A DNA stretch of 6,460 nt from Nitriliruptorales bacterium. GTDB taxonomy: Bacteria; Actinomycetota; Nitriliruptoria; Euzebyales; Egibacteraceae. Position numbers and translations under genes: made by a program. Positions 5,098 through 6,460 of this stretch are shown here, piece by piece. The stretch is taken from contig SLNF01000032.1 in the NCBI GenBank assembly GCA_007133145.1, positions 1 through 6,460 on the forward strand, in the 5' to 3' direction. Numbering within the stretch: position 1 is the stretch's first letter; every line of letters begins with the position of its first letter. The notes beneath the pieces were generated by a model. That model made no database searches. It saw nothing but the letters and a program-made list of their open reading frames with translations, and had not been told where the DNA came from.

Positions 5098-6460
5098 ATG
5101 GGACCGCTGCAGCTCGCGTTCACCCGCCCGAGGGTGCGGCAGCTCGCGGGCGCGGCGGTCTACGGCCGCGGGGTGGACTATGCCCGGCAGGAACGCGTCG
5201 AGCCCGAGGCCGCCGGTGGCCGGCGGCTACGCGCGACGGTGCGGGGAGCGGCCGCCTACACCGTCGAGCTGTGGGTCGAGGCCCGCGAGCCAGGCTGGTC
5301 GTGCACCTGCCCCTACGCCGCCGAGGGCGCGTTCTGCAAGCACGCCGTGGCCGTGGCGCTGCTGCTCGACCCGGGCGGGCGCGAGGCCGACGAGGGCGAC
5401 CCGCGGCTGCGGGAGCGGCCACTCGCCGACGCGCCGGCGGGCGGCAGCCGCGAGCCCGACATGCCGCGGTGGCGCGGCCGCATCGACGTGGCGTTCACAC
5501 CGACTCCCGGCGTGCCCGCCCACCTCGCGTGGCTCAGCTGGGGCGGCAGGGTCGAGGAGCTCGTCGACGAGCTTGCCGAGCTGTGCGACGCCGGGCACCC
5601 GCAGGCCGCCGCGGTGCTCGCCGAGCACGCCCACCGCCGGGCGGATGAGGCGATCGCCGCCGTCGACGATCTCGACGACTGGCTCACCGAGGTCTCCGCG
5701 CGACTGGCCGAGCTGCACCTGCGCGCCTGCCGGCAGGACCCGCCGGAGCCCGTCGAGCTCGCCGGCCGGCTCGTCGACCTCGAGCTCACCTCGCCGCTCG
5801 ACGGCTTTCCCCGGGCAGCGGAGACCTACGCCGAGGTCCTCGGCGCCGAGGGCCTCGCGGCCTTCCGCCGGCGGGTCGCCCCGCTGTGGGAGGCGCTGGG
5901 GTCGCGCTACGCCGAGTGGCCGCTCCAGCGGATCCGGCTGCGCGAGGCGATGATCGGGCTGGCCCTGGCCAGCGGCGACCCCGACGAGCTCATCGGCGCC
6001 TACCGCCAGGACCTGCACACCCAGGACGCCTACCTCGCCATCGCCCGGGCGCTGGCCGCGGCGGGTCGCGACGCCGAGGCCGAGGGGTGGGCACGCGAGG
6101 GCCTCGAGGCCCGCGACGAGGTGGCCTGGCCGACCCCGCCGCTGCAGGCCTTCCTCGTCGGGCTGCTGCGCTCGCGTGGCGAGGAGGCCGCGGCGCTCGA
6201 GGTCTTCCTCGACGCACTGCTGCGGTCGCCGTCGCTGACCGCCTACCGGCGCCTGCTCGCCGAGGCCGGCGACGAGGCCCCGGCGATGCGGCAGCGGGCG
6301 CTCAGCGCGCTGACCGAGCGCCTCGAACGACCTGCCGACGGCGCCACTCGCGCCGACCCCGCGCTGTCGGATGCGCTCGTCGAGATCCTCGCCGCTGAGG
6401 GCCAGCCCGAGCGCGCCCGGCAGGTCGCGACCCACCACGGCTGCAGCCGCCGGGTGTGGC
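5098..6460 (+). CDS. SWIM zinc-finger protein, 3' end cut by the window
   Basis: The frame is open from ATG 5098 to the last base and gives 454 residues; the gene continues outside. The SWIM zinc finger is clear: C69, C71, C80 and H82 in WSCTCPYAAEGAFCKHAVAV, which is the CxCx(n)CxH pattern. SWIM domains are predicted to bind DNA or proteins, and in bacteria they often occur in or beside SNF2-type helicases. Residues 1-60 form the usual lead-in (RVRQLAGAAVYGRGVDYAR, 12-30). Residues 90-140 are a Gly/Asp/Pro-rich linker. From about 150 to 450 the chain is helical with Ala/Leu-rich, TPR-like pairs (AYLAIARALAAAGRDAEAEG, 311-330). The start is firm because an in-frame TGA at 5074 leaves no other start codon. 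Its exact biochemical role is unknown. Confidence 0.87.
   Translation, partial: MGPLQLAFTRPRVRQLAGAAVYGRGVDYARQERVEPEAAGGRRLRATVRGAAAYTVELWVEAREPGWSCTCPYAAEGAFCKHAVAVALLLDPGGREADEGDPRLRERPLADAPAGGSREPDMPRWRGRIDVAFTPTPGVPAHLAWLSWGGRVEELVDELAELCDAGHPQAAAVLAEHAHRRADEAIAAVDDLDDWLTEVSARLAELHLRACRQDPPEPVELAGRLVDLELTSPLDGFPRAAETYAEVLGAEGLAAFRRRVAPLWEALGSRYAEWPLQRIRLREAMIGLALASGDPDELIGAYRQDLHTQDAYLAIARALAAAGRDAEAEGWAREGLEARDEVAWPTPPLQAFLVGLLRSRGEEAAALEVFLDALLRSPSLTAYRRLLAEAGDEAPAMRQRALSALTERLERPADGATRADPALSDALVEILAAEGQPERARQVATHHGCSRRVW

Noticed and set aside
5227..6438. 403-codon minus-strand frame opposite the SWIM gene
   Set aside because: The plus frame carries the zinc ligands and natural protein composition; the antisense product is Gly/Arg/Leu-rich and has no domain.

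Overview
The window is very GC-rich, with almost every third codon position G or C, GTG as well as ATG starts, GGGAGG-type ribosome binding sites and a leaderless-looking promoter. This points to a high-GC Gram-positive bacterium (Actinomycetota). That is an inference from composition and gene style; no rRNA or marker gene is present to place it more closely.

Left part (1-2385): the 3' end of an unrecognised plus-strand gene (1-138) converges on a three-gene minus-strand operon. Read from 2385 down to 44, the operon encodes the E1 alpha and E1 beta subunits of a thiamine-diphosphate-dependent 2-oxoacid/acetoin-type dehydrogenase and a free-standing lipoyl domain protein. Each junction is 13 nt with a strong Shine-Dalgarno sequence. 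The E1 pair would decarboxylate or cleave the substrate and pass the acyl group to the lipoyl lysine. No E2 acyltransferase or E3 dihydrolipoyl dehydrogenase gene is visible, and the operon is closed off by the converging gene.

Middle (2386-3122): a 737-bp stretch between divergently transcribed units with no convincing gene. It contains several strong inverted repeats and short direct repeats and lies directly in front of a recombinase gene.

Right part (3123-6460), all plus strand: a complete XerC/D-like tyrosine recombinase (3123-4025); a MntA-HepT toxin-antitoxin pair (4150-4521 and 4514-4963) with the full nucleotidyltransferase and HEPN motifs, overlapping by 8 nt and preceded by a likely leaderless promoter; then a SWIM zinc-finger protein (5098 to the window end, cut at its 3' end). 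The gap between HepT and the SWIM gene is bracketed exactly by a 15-bp imperfect inverted repeat.

The right part looks like a small accessory or defence-type cassette (recombinase, toxin-antitoxin, DNA/protein-binding zinc finger) beside a metabolic operon. I saw no wholly new system. The most interesting items are the recombinase-MntA-HepT-SWIM arrangement with its bracketing repeat, the structured region before the recombinase, and the E1 operon with a lone lipoyl domain.
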